DNA from: Polyodon spathula
Lineage: Eukaryota; Chordata; Actinopteri; Acipenseriformes; Polyodontidae
Assembly (NCBI RefSeq): GCF_017654505.1
Contig: NC_054534.1
Span: forward strand, 27,769,689-27,833,688
Reading direction: 5' to 3'
DNA length: 64,000 nucleotides
The notes below the pieces were generated by a model. That model was not told the DNA's origin, did not search any database, and was given only the letters and a program-made list of their open reading frames with translations. Made by a program: the position numbers and the translations under genes. Below are positions 1 to 55,518 of the stretch, piece by piece. Positions within the stretch are counted from its first letter, which is position 1; every line of letters starts with the position of its first letter.

Positions 1-2
1 CT

Positions 3-43160
<43,158 letters not shown>

Positions 43161-45399
43161 AGGCGATACCACAAGAGTGGAAACTAGTCGTGAAAGATAC
43201 TACTGAACACAGGAAAACAAATTCACAGAACAGCGGTGCTGCAGCAGCCTTTAAACAAACCCTGAAAATGAGGTCTGTGAAAGGCTGCTGCTTTATTATG
43301 TGACTGGTGCATACAGAGCTGTACCTTACCACAATATGCAAGTTAGTTAAAGGTTTAGCTTCTAAATTGTGCCTTGAGAAAGTTTGGCCTTTAGTGACCA
43401 TAAGAGCATCTTCTCTTTTTGCTTTGTTTTTTAATGAAATAAAGCAATCTGTAGAGTCTTAGGGCAGTTCAGTGATGAACATTTTCCTGTTGGTGCACTC
43501 TTTCTGCAATATTAGCAGCTGGGGGGCTCAAAATGCATCATGTTTTTAATCCACAGCTAGATGTCACAGAATTCTTCATGTGTTTCACATTGAGAGTATA
43601 TTACTGCTCCAAATTTTAGTTTTTAACTATTTTATTTTGTTAAGCGGGTTAGAGTAAGTCGTTGTCAATGGTTTTAATATTTCTGTTACTTCAGTAAACA
43701 CCGTCAGTAAAAGTCTCCTTTTTTTTTTGATCAGTGGTTTTGTGTAAACCACATGTTTTGGCTGAAATGCATAATGTTGCAGCTGGTTTGTGCATTTTAC
43801 TGTCAGACCATGTAATCTGGTTTTTGTATTTTGAAAGATAAGACATACATTTAACATTGTTCAGGAAAAGGAGATCTTCTAAAAATAAATACATAAATAA
43901 AAATATTAAATAGGCGCAAGCAAATTGATGCCGATGTGAAAGCTTATGCAGATGCAATGAAAGAATTGTTATTTTTCAGTCTAGAAAGTGTATTTTTTTT
44001 ACAATAAAAATAAATGCTTATGAGTATTATGAAAAATCTGTTAATGTCAAAGATACCTTTGAACCTATGAGACCTTTCTTCAAATAAAATGATGGGTTCT
44101 TGTTTTAGGATTCCAAAAGCCATGGTGATCACCCTGCTGTTTTTATAAAATGTCACTTACATTTGAGCCTTGTTGAGTCAATACATTTTTTGATGCCATT
44201 GTTAGTTCACAAATCTTTAAAAGCAGTATTGTTGCATTTCTTGAAAGAACCAGATTTGATGCTCTTCCTGCTGGTCATATGTAGCTGGCATTTTCCTTTT
44301 CTGCTGTACTGTGTTTGCCAGACTGATCACTTCGATAGAGAATATACAGTATTTTATTAGTCCTCTGTACAGCTATTCACAATAGGTTCTGAATGCTACC
44401 AGGATGTGGCATATACTGTTTTTTTTTGTTTGTTTTTCTTTCTATTTGTGTTAATTACCTGCAGTATCAAAGGAAAGTGACAGACTTTGATTTTATTCAG
44501 CTTTATGGCAGGCTGTTAGGGTTTAGAGCATGTACCTAGTTAATATAATCGTTTCAACTTTAGCTCTTCAAGTGGTGATGTTCTGATTGTAACCAGTTGA
44601 GAAAATGAAATGCTCTAAAATGATGCTTGAACTGTTAAATGTTCAAAAACACAAATAACACGAGTGTATGATATCATCCACTCCGTGTTTCCAACCGCTG
44701 TATGCTGAGAAAAGAGACGGCAATAGTATGTACTTTTGTCATTTTAAAAAACAAAAGTCACAAGTACTTTTTTTTATAAACAATTGAAAGCTTTTATGCA
44801 AATGTATATTTCTTTATGCAGAGTACAAGCTTGACAAAGCTTGAAGAGTTAATGTAAATCAATGTGAAGTTTGGTAGCTAAATTTATTGTACTTGACTCC
44901 TGTACTTTTTTTTTTACCACTTTTTCAAGATTCTTGAAAGATGGTTGTTGTAATTTTTTTTTATTTGTATTTTATTTTCCAAGTTTTTATTTTGTCTAAG
45001 CTTTAAATGATACACCCTTGCCATTTTATATAATGAAAACAAAACAAATTCTGGCAGATTCTTAAAACTGGTGAATCTCAGCTAATCAATATTACTTCAT
45101 CAATCTCTGTATCTGTAATGTTAAAATTCCTAATGCCTGTGGCTTCTCCTGACACTGGGAGTTTGTTAGTATTTCTCAGCTTGCTGGTAATTGTGGTATA
45201 TTTTTTATTTTTTTTTAATGGATGTGATGTAATCTTATTCTTTGGATCAGAGCTGGACTGAGATTGTAATGTAATTATTTTGTGCTGTTCTTATGTTACC
45301 TGGTGGTACTTTTTTATTTGTAAATAACGTCTACTGCTGTTTATTCCAGTTTCTACTACCTCAGGTGTCCTATAGATTTTCCTCTACCAAAGTTCACTT

Positions 45400-45403
<4 letters not shown>

Positions 45404-45469
<66 letters not shown>
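45404..45469. repeat. (TA)n(TG)n microsatellite
   Basis: Inside the MAP3K1 3' UTR. Confidence 0.95.
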
Positions 45470-45694
45470 ACTGTTATTCTTAAGACTTCCAGGGCTTAAG
45501 GGCTAACTTCTATTAGCACCTTACTGTGCAAGAAAATTGTTACTGAAAACTCTGGGTTAAGAAAAGAAATTGGCTAAATGTATTCTTTGTAATTTTTAAA
45601 TATATCAAGATATTTTAATTATTAAAGTTTTTACCCCTTTTGACGCATTTTATAGTGTAATTTGCAATTATTTTGGTGTTTTGTCTTTATAGTA

Positions 45695-45704
45695 AATAAA
45701 TAAA
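45695..45704 (+). terminator. MAP3K1: distal poly(A) signal of MAP3K1 (overlapping AATAAA pair)
   Basis: AATAAATAAA followed within 40 nt by a T/GT-rich element; position agrees with the expected 3' UTR length. Use is inferred. Confidence 0.5.
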
Positions 45705-46049
45705 AGATTTTGAACAAATATTTTGGCATTTCTTTTACATTGTTCTAACAGCATTGTATATTAGGGGTATTAATAGATTCAGGTTTAAACATTATCCAGT
45801 TGTTAAATGTGAATTGTTCTTCAATGTAACTATTAGTCAAGAAATACACATGTCAGATATAAATTATACATATGATGTTTCATGGCTATAAAGGTTTAAA
45901 TGTACAATGTAAGGTTTATATTTTCATATTCAACATTAATTCAGAGGTGTGTTTAGTTACATTAATGTTTGAATTTGTTTTATTTACTTTAAAGGTTGGA
46001 GAAACTAAACAAAACCACCCCAATTATGTATCTTATATTTACATTTAAA

Positions 46050-46445
46050 CTCCTGTTCCTGTTCCCCTCTGTCCCACGTCTGTTTTAGTTTCTAACCTCC
46101 TGTTCCTGTTCCCCTCTGTCCCACGTCTGTTTTAGTTTCTAACCTGTTCCTGTTCTCCTCTGTCCCACGTCTGTTTTAGTTTCTAACCTCCTGTTCCTGT
46201 TCCCCTCTGTCCCATGTCTGTTTTAGTTTCTAACCTCCTGTTCCTGTTCCTCACTGTCCACTTCCGTTGTTCCTGTTCCCCTCTGTCCCACGTCTGTTTT
46301 AGTTTCTAATCTGTTCCTGTTCCTCACTGTCCACTTCTGTTTTAGTTTCTAACCTCCTGCTCCTGATTCTCTCTCTGCTCACTTCTGTTTAGTTTCTAAC
46401 CTTTTATTCCTGTTTCTTTCTGTCCCACTTCTGTTTTAGTTTGAA
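46050..46445 (+). repeat. 47-bp minisatellite, about 8-9 units
   Basis: Tandem units of ctcctgttcctgttcccctc tgtcccacgtctgttttag tttctaac, 47 bp in the first copies, with shortened and diverged units towards the right. Pyrimidine-rich on the + strand. Lies about 330 bp after the MAP3K1 poly(A) signal. Confidence 0.9.
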
Positions 46446-46921
46446 ATCTCTGCTACATCACTCCAGGTCACCTGTGCTGCTTCACACTATTGCAATTTAA
46501 CCATTGCTGCACCTTGGATTTTTACCACTTTCTTTTACATATCACTTTAATGATTTAAATTTCAGCCAATATGTCACGGACTGCAGGGATTACGGGACAG
46601 ATGTTGCCAAGGCAGACCAAGCAAAGCATGTTTTTCATTGGAAATCAAATGAAAGCCTTTCATTCGCTCCATGTGCCAGTGGAAACAAAACTTCAAGGCA
46701 AAGGTAGGTGCAAAACCACTAACATGAACCTAATGACTGATCGGTGGAGCAATATTGCCTTTTATCGGATAAAATGGAAGGGCAGTACAGGCAAGTAGTC
46801 TCAAATCCACACAACGATTTGCACAATAGAAACCCAAACTTCTGTGTTGTCGCGTCAGGTGAAGGTAAGATCTCAGTGATGCACACATTGACTGGTTGGA
46901 TGGAAACAAGACCACGTGATC

Positions 46922-47590
46922 ACACCGTGTAACAATTTTTTTTTTTTTTTTGTTCCTGGGTAGTAAGTGTTATTTCCTAATTGCTTATGCCTCAGAAGTA
47001 TAGAAAATGGCTATTATTCCCCACAAACTTGGCTTTTGTGACCAGGACAGTGATATTTCAAAATATCACTATTTCCAATGGGAAAACAGGCAAATGTGTG
47101 TCTTCGTTCACATAAAGTCAGAAAAAAACAACATATGAATCCAAATGAACATGTATTTATACTAAAGTAATACAAAAATGACTACAAAGGATTTAAAAGT
47201 GAGTAGTTTTTCAAGATTTACGATTAGTATTATTACTACAAAAGATTTAGAAGTGAGTAGTTTTTCGAGATTTACGATTATACTGTAAATACAGTATAAT
47301 CATAAATCTTGGAAAAACTACTTGCTTCTAAATCTTTTGTAGTCATTTTTGTATTACTTTAGTATAAATACATGTTCATTTGGATTCATATGTTGTTTTT
47401 TCTGACTTTATGTGAACGAAAAGACACATTTGCCCGTTTTCCCATTGGAAATAGTGATATTTTGAAATATCACTGTCCTGGTCACAAAAGCAAAGTTTGT
47501 GGGGATTAATAGCCATTTTCTATACTTTTGAGGCATAAGCAATAACACTTTACTACCCAGGAACAAAAATTGTGTTACATAGTGTAATTA
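46922..47590. mobile_element. palindromic (foldback) non-autonomous element, copy 2, near-complete inverted repeat
   Basis: The two arms are near-perfect inverted complements about the centre tactgtaaatacagta (47281-47296). Outer motifs: gttcctgggtagtaagtg at left, tactacccaggaacaaaaat at right; both arms carry the cttttgtgaccaggacagt block and a gatatttcaaaatatcac palindrome. The left arm is longer because about 50 bp near the centre (gtgagtagttttt...) is tandemly duplicated. The right end is ttgtgttacatagtgta. A 660-nt single strand could fold into one long hairpin. Confidence 0.85.
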
Positions 47591-48022
47591 TATATATATT
47601 TTTTTTTTTTTTTTTTTTTTTTGTGTACATACTGTAAAAAAGAGCAGGAATGTTTCCTGTACCATGATCAGTCCAAGATTTAAAAAGGATGTAGATCCTG
47701 CATATAATAAAATGCATTGACAAAGCCCATTAGATAAGCTTACATGAGTTACCATATGGCTACACGATTAGCAGTTCTTAACAAGTAAATGCCTTCAAAC
47801 ACCATATAAATGGATTCTGTACATTTCAATGTGTATGATGAATGCAATCATTCAGAGTTCTGTTGCTCCAATAACGAGTTATGATGCGAGTGTCCTGGTA
47901 AAACGGAAAGCAGTTTGGGATGGGAATATTAAACTAAATCTGAAATTGTGGATTATCAAATGTTTCCCTTTTTTTCTCTTCTATATCTTGTTTTAAATGG
48001 CTGGCCGTATCTATATATATTA

Positions 48023-48024
<2 letters not shown>

Positions 48025-48104
<80 letters not shown>
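48025..48104. repeat. (TA)n(GA)n microsatellite
   Basis: TA block about 51 bp followed by GA block about 29 bp. Confidence 0.95.
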
Positions 48105-48107
<3 letters not shown>

Positions 48108-48438
48108 AGTTGAAAGGTCCCATTGTCACATGACTTGAATGGAATGAGAAAGTCAGTGAAATATTAGGCAGTTAGGATTCTCCAGGCAAGCTCAAAGGAA
48201 TTGAAATCGGACAGTACTAAAAAAAAAAAAAAAAAAAAAAAGAAGTAAAGGATGTGTAAAGTTACTTTAGGCACAAACACTACTTTGGCTGCTCACCCAT
48301 ACACTGACTAAGGAAACCCCATAAACAGTCCAAGTGCTATTGTTTATGGGAATGACAGGGTCCATTTATTGTGTCTCGACTCTGGATGCTTTTAGCCATC
48401 TTGAGGGCTTGCACCCACAATGTTCTTGTACCAGTATA

Positions 48439-48999
48439 CAGTGTTGCCAACTTAGCACTTTTGTCGCTAGATCTAACGACTTTTAGGTTTGACTAGTGCC
48501 AAATCTAGCGACTTTCATAGCAGACAGCAACGGTTTTCAGAGAAAGAAGTCACCAAATTGTATATTCATCATCACTCACAAGAAGCTCAATGCACCACAC
48601 ATCTCCTGCCCTGAAGTAGTAAAATGGTGGTGTTTTTGTAGTGCAGATTTCTGCAGTTCTAGAAAAGAATCGCAGAGATGTGCGTTCTTCCTAACGTCAC
48701 TCAGCTCCACCTGCAGAAATCTGTGCAGATCCTGCGCAGCCCAGCGCAGCTTTGAAAAGATGCTGCAGAGACTGGATGTTAATCAATTACATCAAACAGA
48801 CTCTGTAGCTAGGTAGATAATCCAGACAAATGTAAAACATTTAAAAATGATCAACCATCATTAACACATTTAATATTGTTGTTCACTCTTAATGATTAAG
48901 TGATTAAGAGAGGAGTGGTAAATTGTCCAGCGACATTTTTGGCAACTTTAGAATGTCTAAATAGCGACATTTAGTGACTGTGACACTGTGGCGACGCTG
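48439..48999. mobile_element. non-autonomous hAT-like element with perfect 8-bp target-site duplication
   Basis: Flanked by identical ccagtata at 48431-48438 and 49000-49007. Termini cagtgttgcc and (reverse complement) cagcgtcgcc match 8/10. Subterminal repeats of tagcgac/gtcgcta occur at both ends. No transposase frame recognised. Confidence 0.85.
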
Positions 49000-51562
49000 C
49001 CAGTATATCCCTCCCATTCAATATTATGTTGCTTTATCTAATTTTTTTGAGATACAGGATTGTGATATTCATTAGGGAATGTTCCCCAGCTTTGTATTGG
49101 CTAGCACTGCTTGCTCTCTGTATTCAGCGGGTTTCTGTGCATAGTGATTGTTGCCTTTCAGGAGTCTTGGACCCCTGTAGCTGTCATCTTCCCTCAAAGT
49201 TTTGGCATTCATTAAAGACATGTGACAGTGACCCTTTGCTGTTTGCAGTTGCAGTCTGGAACACAGGTGCCCTGACTCTCTTTTTGAACTCATCTGCATA
49301 TTTTACGGTTGCCTGACTTACAGTACAGGTAAGGGCTCAGTTATTATACAAATCATTTTCAAGATAAGGCACATATCTACCACTTTAGATTGACCATAGA
49401 GACTTAATTCTCTATTGTCTCCAATGTCTGGACTGTTAATAATTGGGGACAAATTTAATGCAAAACAGGATGTTATGGAGGTAAACTCCCTTGTAAATTA
49501 CTTTATTAAATAAAATATAAGTAGCTTTTTGTTCCTGTTGAAATGTTATTTTCAAAGGTTTTGTTTAAATGAGTAGTAAAACCAATGTAAATGTTATTCG
49601 CGTAGTTCAGGGGGCGTGCAGCAGGGGGCTTCCAATCTCCTGTCAATTAGTACCTATTATCTATTTAAGCCCTGATCACCTGCACCTTCGTTGTCTAGTG
49701 TTTCATTTTTGTAGCAAATGCTCAGACGTCATCTTTTCGTGCTTCACCGCTAATCTACACTTCGTTGCCTTTCACTGGAGGTCAATTCTCTATGCAGCGC
49801 TCCCAAGATATTATCAAATATTTTCCTACCTGCTCCGGTGCTGCTTCTCATCATTCAGCTTCTCCATTCGGCTGCAGGAGCTCCAGCGTTAGTCTTTCCT
49901 GCTCTTTCCAGCCTCCAACCCAGCAACAGCACCGTCCAAACCGCAGCTTCATTTCTCAACTTGTCTGCGTCTTTATTAGACAGACTGGCCCTCCACTAAA
50001 ACCTCTAAAGCTCCTTCAACAGGACATCGACATTCCCGTCGTCAGCGTTTGCCTTGCCATCGCTCCTCTATTTAAATCCACCTCAAAGCTCTGTCAGCTG
50101 AATCTTTCTATTCTCTACGCTTGCAATCAAGCGCCCCTCCACCGCTCCCAGAGCCAGCACAATTTACCATTCCTTCAGAAGATCCTCCCCTGGATTTCTA
50201 TTAGCTACGTTCAACGTTTTAAAGACCTATCCAGTCAATTTCATACTCCATTTCAACATGTGGCGGCTTGTGCTTTCGACTGGTCACAACATGCTCCAAC
50301 AACACCGCTGTTCTGCAACTTTTCCACCGGCGCCTCTCAGTCCAGGGCTACCACATCAATGCCCTCATCGAGTGACTGCGGGGAGTGGTAAGTTGCCATG
50401 GTGACCAGGCAGCTTCATCCGACACTGCGAGCTCCGTGCCTCAATACTGCAATCTTCTGGCTTGCTGCGCTTTCACAATCTGCAAGGACTCATTTAACTC
50501 ACCGAATTGTGACATCTAAATACTGTGTTAAAGTATTTATATACACGACTGTCTTAAAACACGTAATGAAAATATTCAAATCTAAAAGAATACGCAATTG
50601 TTGTTCTACACAGACAAGGATTTTAATCACAATAACCAATATATTCTACCTGACTTCACTCAAGCCAATGGTTAATTCCAATCATAACCACTAGATGGCA
50701 GTATAACACCACAAATTTTATACTGTCTCTAAGCTGGTTTGCTGTCACTGTGAAGCTTGCACGCTCCAGCTTTTCTATACATTCCTGCAGTTTGTTGTCA
50801 CTCAGAGGGATTCGCAGGAGTCCCCTTCCTCCTCAACCTTTTGTAGCAACTGACGTTCTCCAATTTTCTTCCCCTCTTCAAGGACATGGTCATGAAGCAA
50901 CCTTACTCAGCTGTTTTTGAGATGGTCAGTATCTACCATCATAGTAACGTCCTGCTTCCCTGCATCACACATCCATTCCTGTGACGTATTCCTGTTCCCA
51001 GATTCGTGTTTCCTCATCTGGCGCTGCTCTTCCCATCAGACCAGCTTCATCAAAGTCATCAGTTCATCAACGTGAGCCGCCAGTCAGTCATGGAACCATT
51101 ACCATCGGTTTTGCAGACGCCTCAGAGCAACACATTCTTCATCCTTTCTGGTTCTGCAGCGGTCTCAGATCTCTGCAATATTCATCTCTGCCCAAAAGCA
51201 GCTCCATCTCTAGCTCCATCTAAATCTGCCTTAGCACTGAAAGACCAATATCTATTGCATTCAGCAGATCCCTACTCTCTGCAGCAGACCACCGCACTCT
51301 ACCGATGGTAGTCCTCCGTTCTCTATTGCAGATCTCTGCTTCAGCAAATCTCTGCTCTCACAACTGGGCCTCTGCACACTACTGACAGCACTCCATTGTT
51401 TATTTCCTCAGACCTCTGCTCTGTTCAGCAGATCCCGCCCTCTACTGTTAATCGCTCCTCACTACAGCAGATCTCCACTCCCTCTTCAGATCAGCTCACT
51501 ACTGCAGCTGCAAAAGTCACTCTAGTTTACTGCTTAAATCTGCAACTGCACTTCTCCAGAGC

Positions 51563-51610
51563 CTACAATGCTCCAGCCTTCCTCCAGTATGGAAGGCTGG
51601 AGCATTGTAG
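51563..51610. repeat. perfect 20-bp inverted repeat (hairpin, 8-nt loop)
   Basis: ctacaatgctccagccttcc and its exact complement are separated by tccagtat. Lies inside the pyrimidine-rich island. Confidence 0.85.
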
Positions 51611-52437
51611 CAGCATTCCCACAATCAGGGCTAACGCTAATCCCCATCTAATCAAAATACGGGGCACTTCCTCAGCAATCCTATTCATATCTCCTCTCAT
51701 CCTCCCAAATGTTACAGCATTAATACTTGGTTTGAGACGTGGTACGAGACTGGAAATCTGTCTTGATTATGAGCTAAGGATTTCCACTATTAAGAGAATA
51801 ACTGGCGTTGCGAAATCCAAATCTCTGAATGTGAGTTTACCTTTTCCATTTCAAGCAGACATGATAGGAGCAAACTGCTGATCGATCCTGTATTAACTAA
51901 CACATAGAAAGGCGGCATCTCACCTCTACCCTCATTTCTAGAATATGGGGCGCAAAGACGCCGTGCTTCCCCAGTAGCCGATTCATATGTTCGTTCAGTC
52001 CAGCTGCCACCTCAGCCCTCAGTTCCAGCTCTCCTTCTGCCTCTACTTTCGGTATCCAAGTTCAGTCAGTCGGTCCCATTTGCTTCCACAACCCCCATCC
52101 AGAATCCTCAGCTTCTCCAGATGCTATTTGACTGAATCCTACTCTCAGTAACCTCTTTCAATTTGCTTAGCATTACATGTCTGAAGCCCTCCACCTTGTT
52201 CAAGAGCTCCTATTCTACAGCCTGCTCAGTGTCTTCAACCCTCCGGGCCAAGATTCGAATAATCATAGCACTTCAATCAAAACCTGGCTCTCATCGTCCA
52301 TGCTAGGGATTCTCTCCATCTTCCTCCAGTCTCTCCATACCAGCATTCTGCCTGACCCTCTGTGGGATTCTTAAGAGCTTTCCCCCGCCTCACCTTCCTG
52401 TCTGTCTATATATCAACATCAACATCAACTCCCCAGT

Positions 52438-52570
52438 AATGTTGTTGAAGCTGACACCCTGGGATCCTTCAAGAAGCTGCTTGATGAGATTTTGGGATCA
52501 ATAAGCTACTAACAACCAAACGAGCAAGTTCTCTCGTTTGTAAACTTTCTTATGTTCTTATGTTCTTATA
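52438..52570 (+). repeat. LINE 3'-end fragment
   Basis: A frame reading VVEADTLGSFKKLLDEILGS is followed by ctctcgtttgtaaactttct and direct repeats of ttatgttc. This resembles the end of a fish non-LTR retrotransposon. The family is not certain. Confidence 0.45.
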
Positions 52571-52839
52571 TCAACATACATTCTCCATTTGCTAATTTCC
52601 ACTCTTCAGAAAAGCCGCTTCTCCCCCTACAATGATTTACCCATGGAGATCAGCTGCCTCTCGGCCGCCTTCCATGCTTACTCCATCACTTGGCTGCATA
52701 CCTCAAGACGGATCAATTCAGCGCAGTCGGTCCACTCACCCGTCAAGTATCAAGTCCCCTATCCCCCTTTTTTAAGGTATCTCCCCAGCAGGAACCAGCC
52801 CCCCCCCCCACCCCCTCCTCAGACCATCTGTTCATTGAT

Positions 52840-53150
52840 TCCTCTCACTCCTATCATCACTCTCCTCGCCTTCGAGCAGACCTCCCTCCATTCCTACACC
52901 CTTGCCTCCGAGCAGGCCTCCTTCCTCTCCACCCTTGCCTCGTGAGTAGGCCTTCCTCCTCAACTCCACCCTCACCTCCGAGCAGCCTCCCATCTCGACC
53001 TCTCCCTCTCCTCCAGAGCAGACCTCCCTTCTCTCCACCCTTGACTCCAAGCAGGCCTCCCTCCTCGACTCAACTCTCGCCTCCAAGCAGACCTTTTCTT
53101 CTCCACCCTCACCTCCTCGCAGGCCTCCCTCCTCTCCATCCTCACCTCTC
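52840..53150 (+). repeat. CT-rich minisatellite
   Basis: Degenerate units of about 36 bp such as gcctccgagcaggcctcctt...ccaccctt. It produces long low-complexity frames on both strands that are not genes. Confidence 0.75.
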
Positions 53151-53154
53151 GAAT

Positions 53155-53202
53155 CCCCCCCCCCCGCCTCGAATGGGGGCCCCCCCCCCCCCCCCCCCCC
53201 CC
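53155..53202 (+). repeat. C-homopolymer cluster
   Basis: Runs of C including one of about 28 nt. Such runs are often miscounted in assemblies. Confidence 0.85.
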
Positions 53203-53358
53203 AGCCTGATCATGAATGTGGGGGCCAATTGGGGGTCTAACGAGTGCCCCTTTACAGACGCTGGATACCTCTCACTCTCTATCTCTTTTCGTGTCCCGGT
53301 CTTCCGGGACCGTCTTCCTCTGAGGGGCGACTCCCTGAGTCATAACCCTCATATGTGT

Positions 53359-53512
53359 TTTCAGTTGCTGGGTCCTTCGCCCCTGGGTTGTGTCGGCATC
53401 GCCGCGTTCAGTCAGTGACCATCTTTCTATCCGGTTTCGGTTGCTGGGTCCTCTGCCCCTGGGTTGTGTCAGCATCGCCACCCTCAGTCAGTGACCACCT
53501 TCTATCCTAGCT
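53359..53512 (+). repeat. 77-bp tandem duplication
   Basis: Two copies of a unit beginning ttgctgggtcc and including gcccctgggttgtgtc, then gcatcgcc and cagtcagtgaccat, with about 10% divergence. Confidence 0.8.
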
Positions 53513-55170
53513 TCCATGTCCAGCTTCGCTGGTCCACTGCTAGAGTGGGCCACACCCGCTCTTCTGTCCTAGGTCCAGTACTTTCTAGTCGGCACTCAGT
53601 CCTACTAACCGCTCCCTTCTGCTTCCTCTGCCCTATCCCTAAACACCCCCAGCTCACGCCCCGTGAAATGGCCAGTGAAACCCCTCTGTTTATGTTATCA
53701 CTGCTTTTTGGTATTGTGTAGGCTGTGGATAAAATTGTTTGCCACAAAGCAAAAGGCCAATGAAAAATATATTTTTGAAAGAAAAAAATGGCAATGTATA
53801 AGGAGTTATTTCTAACATGCAATATTTTGAGGACATTGTGTCAATGTCTGGTTTTGTCTGACTACCAATTTTTATGTTTTAATAGGTTCTATGCTTTTAT
53901 TTTGTATTAATGTATTGTTTGTTTATTGAATTACTGAAATGTGCAGGACATGTAATGTACTTTTCCTGTGTTTCATTGTAAAGGAGGCTTTGGTCTCAAT
54001 GGGAACTCTCCTGATGACTTAAATACACAAAGAAATAAACAACTATTCCTTCCTCATACATGCTGATCATATACTTGTTTAACTATGGGGTGCATTCTTA
54101 CAAAAATGCTATGACCACCCTTTCCTTTTAAATTCGATTTCTGTTATTATTTCTCTGAAATCCTTTGCAGTTAGCATTGCCATTTTTTTGTGGATTATGC
54201 ACAAACATTATTTCAACAAATCAATAGGCATATGCAAATATGTACTTTCTAGAAGAATGGGTTAGACATGTTTGTTACACTTTGTTTCTAATGTAGAGGT
54301 ATGTTTGGGGCTTGTCGTCCTATCACTGGAAATTGTATTAAATAGAACCATAAGAGAGGAGAATAATACAGGTAAAAACGCTCTGCTAGACCTGTGAGAT
54401 GCAAATGACTGAAATGAAGGAAAAACAGCAGTACTTCTGAACTGACACTAGAGGGCATTGCGTTTAAATCGGGTAAACTCACTTAACTTCATTTCAGGCG
54501 AGATAAAATGTAGGCACATTTTGGATGATTCTCTTTAAAAGGTATTAGTTGAAACATTCAGTCTACTTGACTTAGTTTCTCTGAAATTCAGCTAAACAGA
54601 CAGTAACGCCACGGGTACCTTTGAGCAATGCATCAGGAATTTAGAATAAGCACTCATATACAGTTTGATATACCTGAAATAAATCAATAACATATATACT
54701 TGTAGACAACTTTAATAAAGAGTGTATGGGGATTGCTTTTAGGGACCCATGTGTAACATTTCTGATGAATATACCCCAGAACTATCTTATATACATGTCT
54801 TAAAGCAGAGCAATAACAAACAAACATAAAAAAATGTTGGGGATACCTGCTCATGGGAGCAGCTGACTAGGTATATAAAATATACTAGGCAACTGTCAAT
54901 TATGTAACAAGTGTTGACCACCCAGATAGTCATCCCATCGTTCATATCATTTACTGTGCGGTTTTCCTTTTAAGTTTCCTTTTCACATATGAGCAATGGG
55001 AGTTACATTAAATATAAAGTTGCATGTAAAGGATCTAGTGAGGCAAGGACTACTTTCGATATCAGATCTTATGACTTTGCTCTCTATTTATGTTTAACTA
55101 ATTAATTATTAAAATAATGGAATTTTCAACAACAACAAAATATAAAAATAAAACAAAAAAGAGGTATGAA

Positions 55171-55518
55171 GAGGTGTGAGTAGTTTTTCGAGATTTACAA
55201 TTATACTGTAAATACAGTATAATCGTAAATCTCGAAAAACTACTCACTTCTAAATCTTTTGTAGTCATTTTTGTATTACTTTAGTATAAATACATGTTAA
55301 TTTGGATTCATATGTTGTTTTTTTCTGACTTTATGTGAACGAAAAGACACACATTTGCCCATTTTCCCATTGGAAATAGTGATATTTTGAAATATCACTG
55401 TCCTGGTCACAAAAGCAAAGTTTGTGGGGAATAATAGCCATTTTCTATACTTTTGAGGCATAAGCAATTAGGAAATAACACTTACTACCTAGAAACAAAT
55501 ATTGTGTTACATAGTGTA
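55171..55518. mobile_element. palindromic foldback element, copy 3, left arm truncated
   Basis: Contains the central palindrome (attatactgtaaatacag...) and a complete right arm identical in order to copy 2 (aaaactactcacttctaaat, tgtcctggtcacaaaagc, ttgtgttacatagtgta). The left arm is cut off about 30 bp from the centre. Confidence 0.85.

Larger units (their letters stand above)
43161..45720 (+). other. MAP3K1: MAP3K1 3' UTR
   Basis: AT-rich sequence following the stop codon, with several AATAAA hexamers (for example 43438, 44083). The distal overlapping pair near 45695-45704 is followed by a T/GT-rich stretch. About 2.5 kb fits the known long MAP3K1 3' UTR. The (TA)n(TG)n repeat at 45404-45469 lies inside it. 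The cleavage site is inferred. Confidence 0.6.
49600..53700. other. pyrimidine-rich island of unknown origin (possible decayed retroelement)
   Basis: About 4.1 kb that differs sharply from its AT-rich surroundings: C+T-rich on the + strand, low in (TA)n. It begins near a TATA-like ctatttaagccctgatcacc, has several non-overlapping open frames of 60-240 codons with no recognisable domain, holds a 20-bp perfect hairpin and a LINE tail, and ends in CT-rich minisatellites, C homopolymers and a 77-bp tandem duplication. I do not recognise a family; the frames may reflect composition only. Confidence 0.4.

Noticed and set aside
46571..46798. Open frame beginning MSRTAGITGQ as a possible SETD9 exon 1
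   Set aside because: No similarity to the conserved first-exon residues of SETD9 and no suitable donor in phase.
49765..50391. 208-codon open frame
   Set aside because: Ser/Pro/Leu-rich composition of the pyrimidine-rich island; no recognisable domain or conserved motif, so not called a gene.
52690..53418. 242-codon + frame and opposing minus-strand frame rich in Pro, Ser, Arg and Glu
   Set aside because: Generated by CT-rich minisatellite and C runs; no domain, no splice structure.
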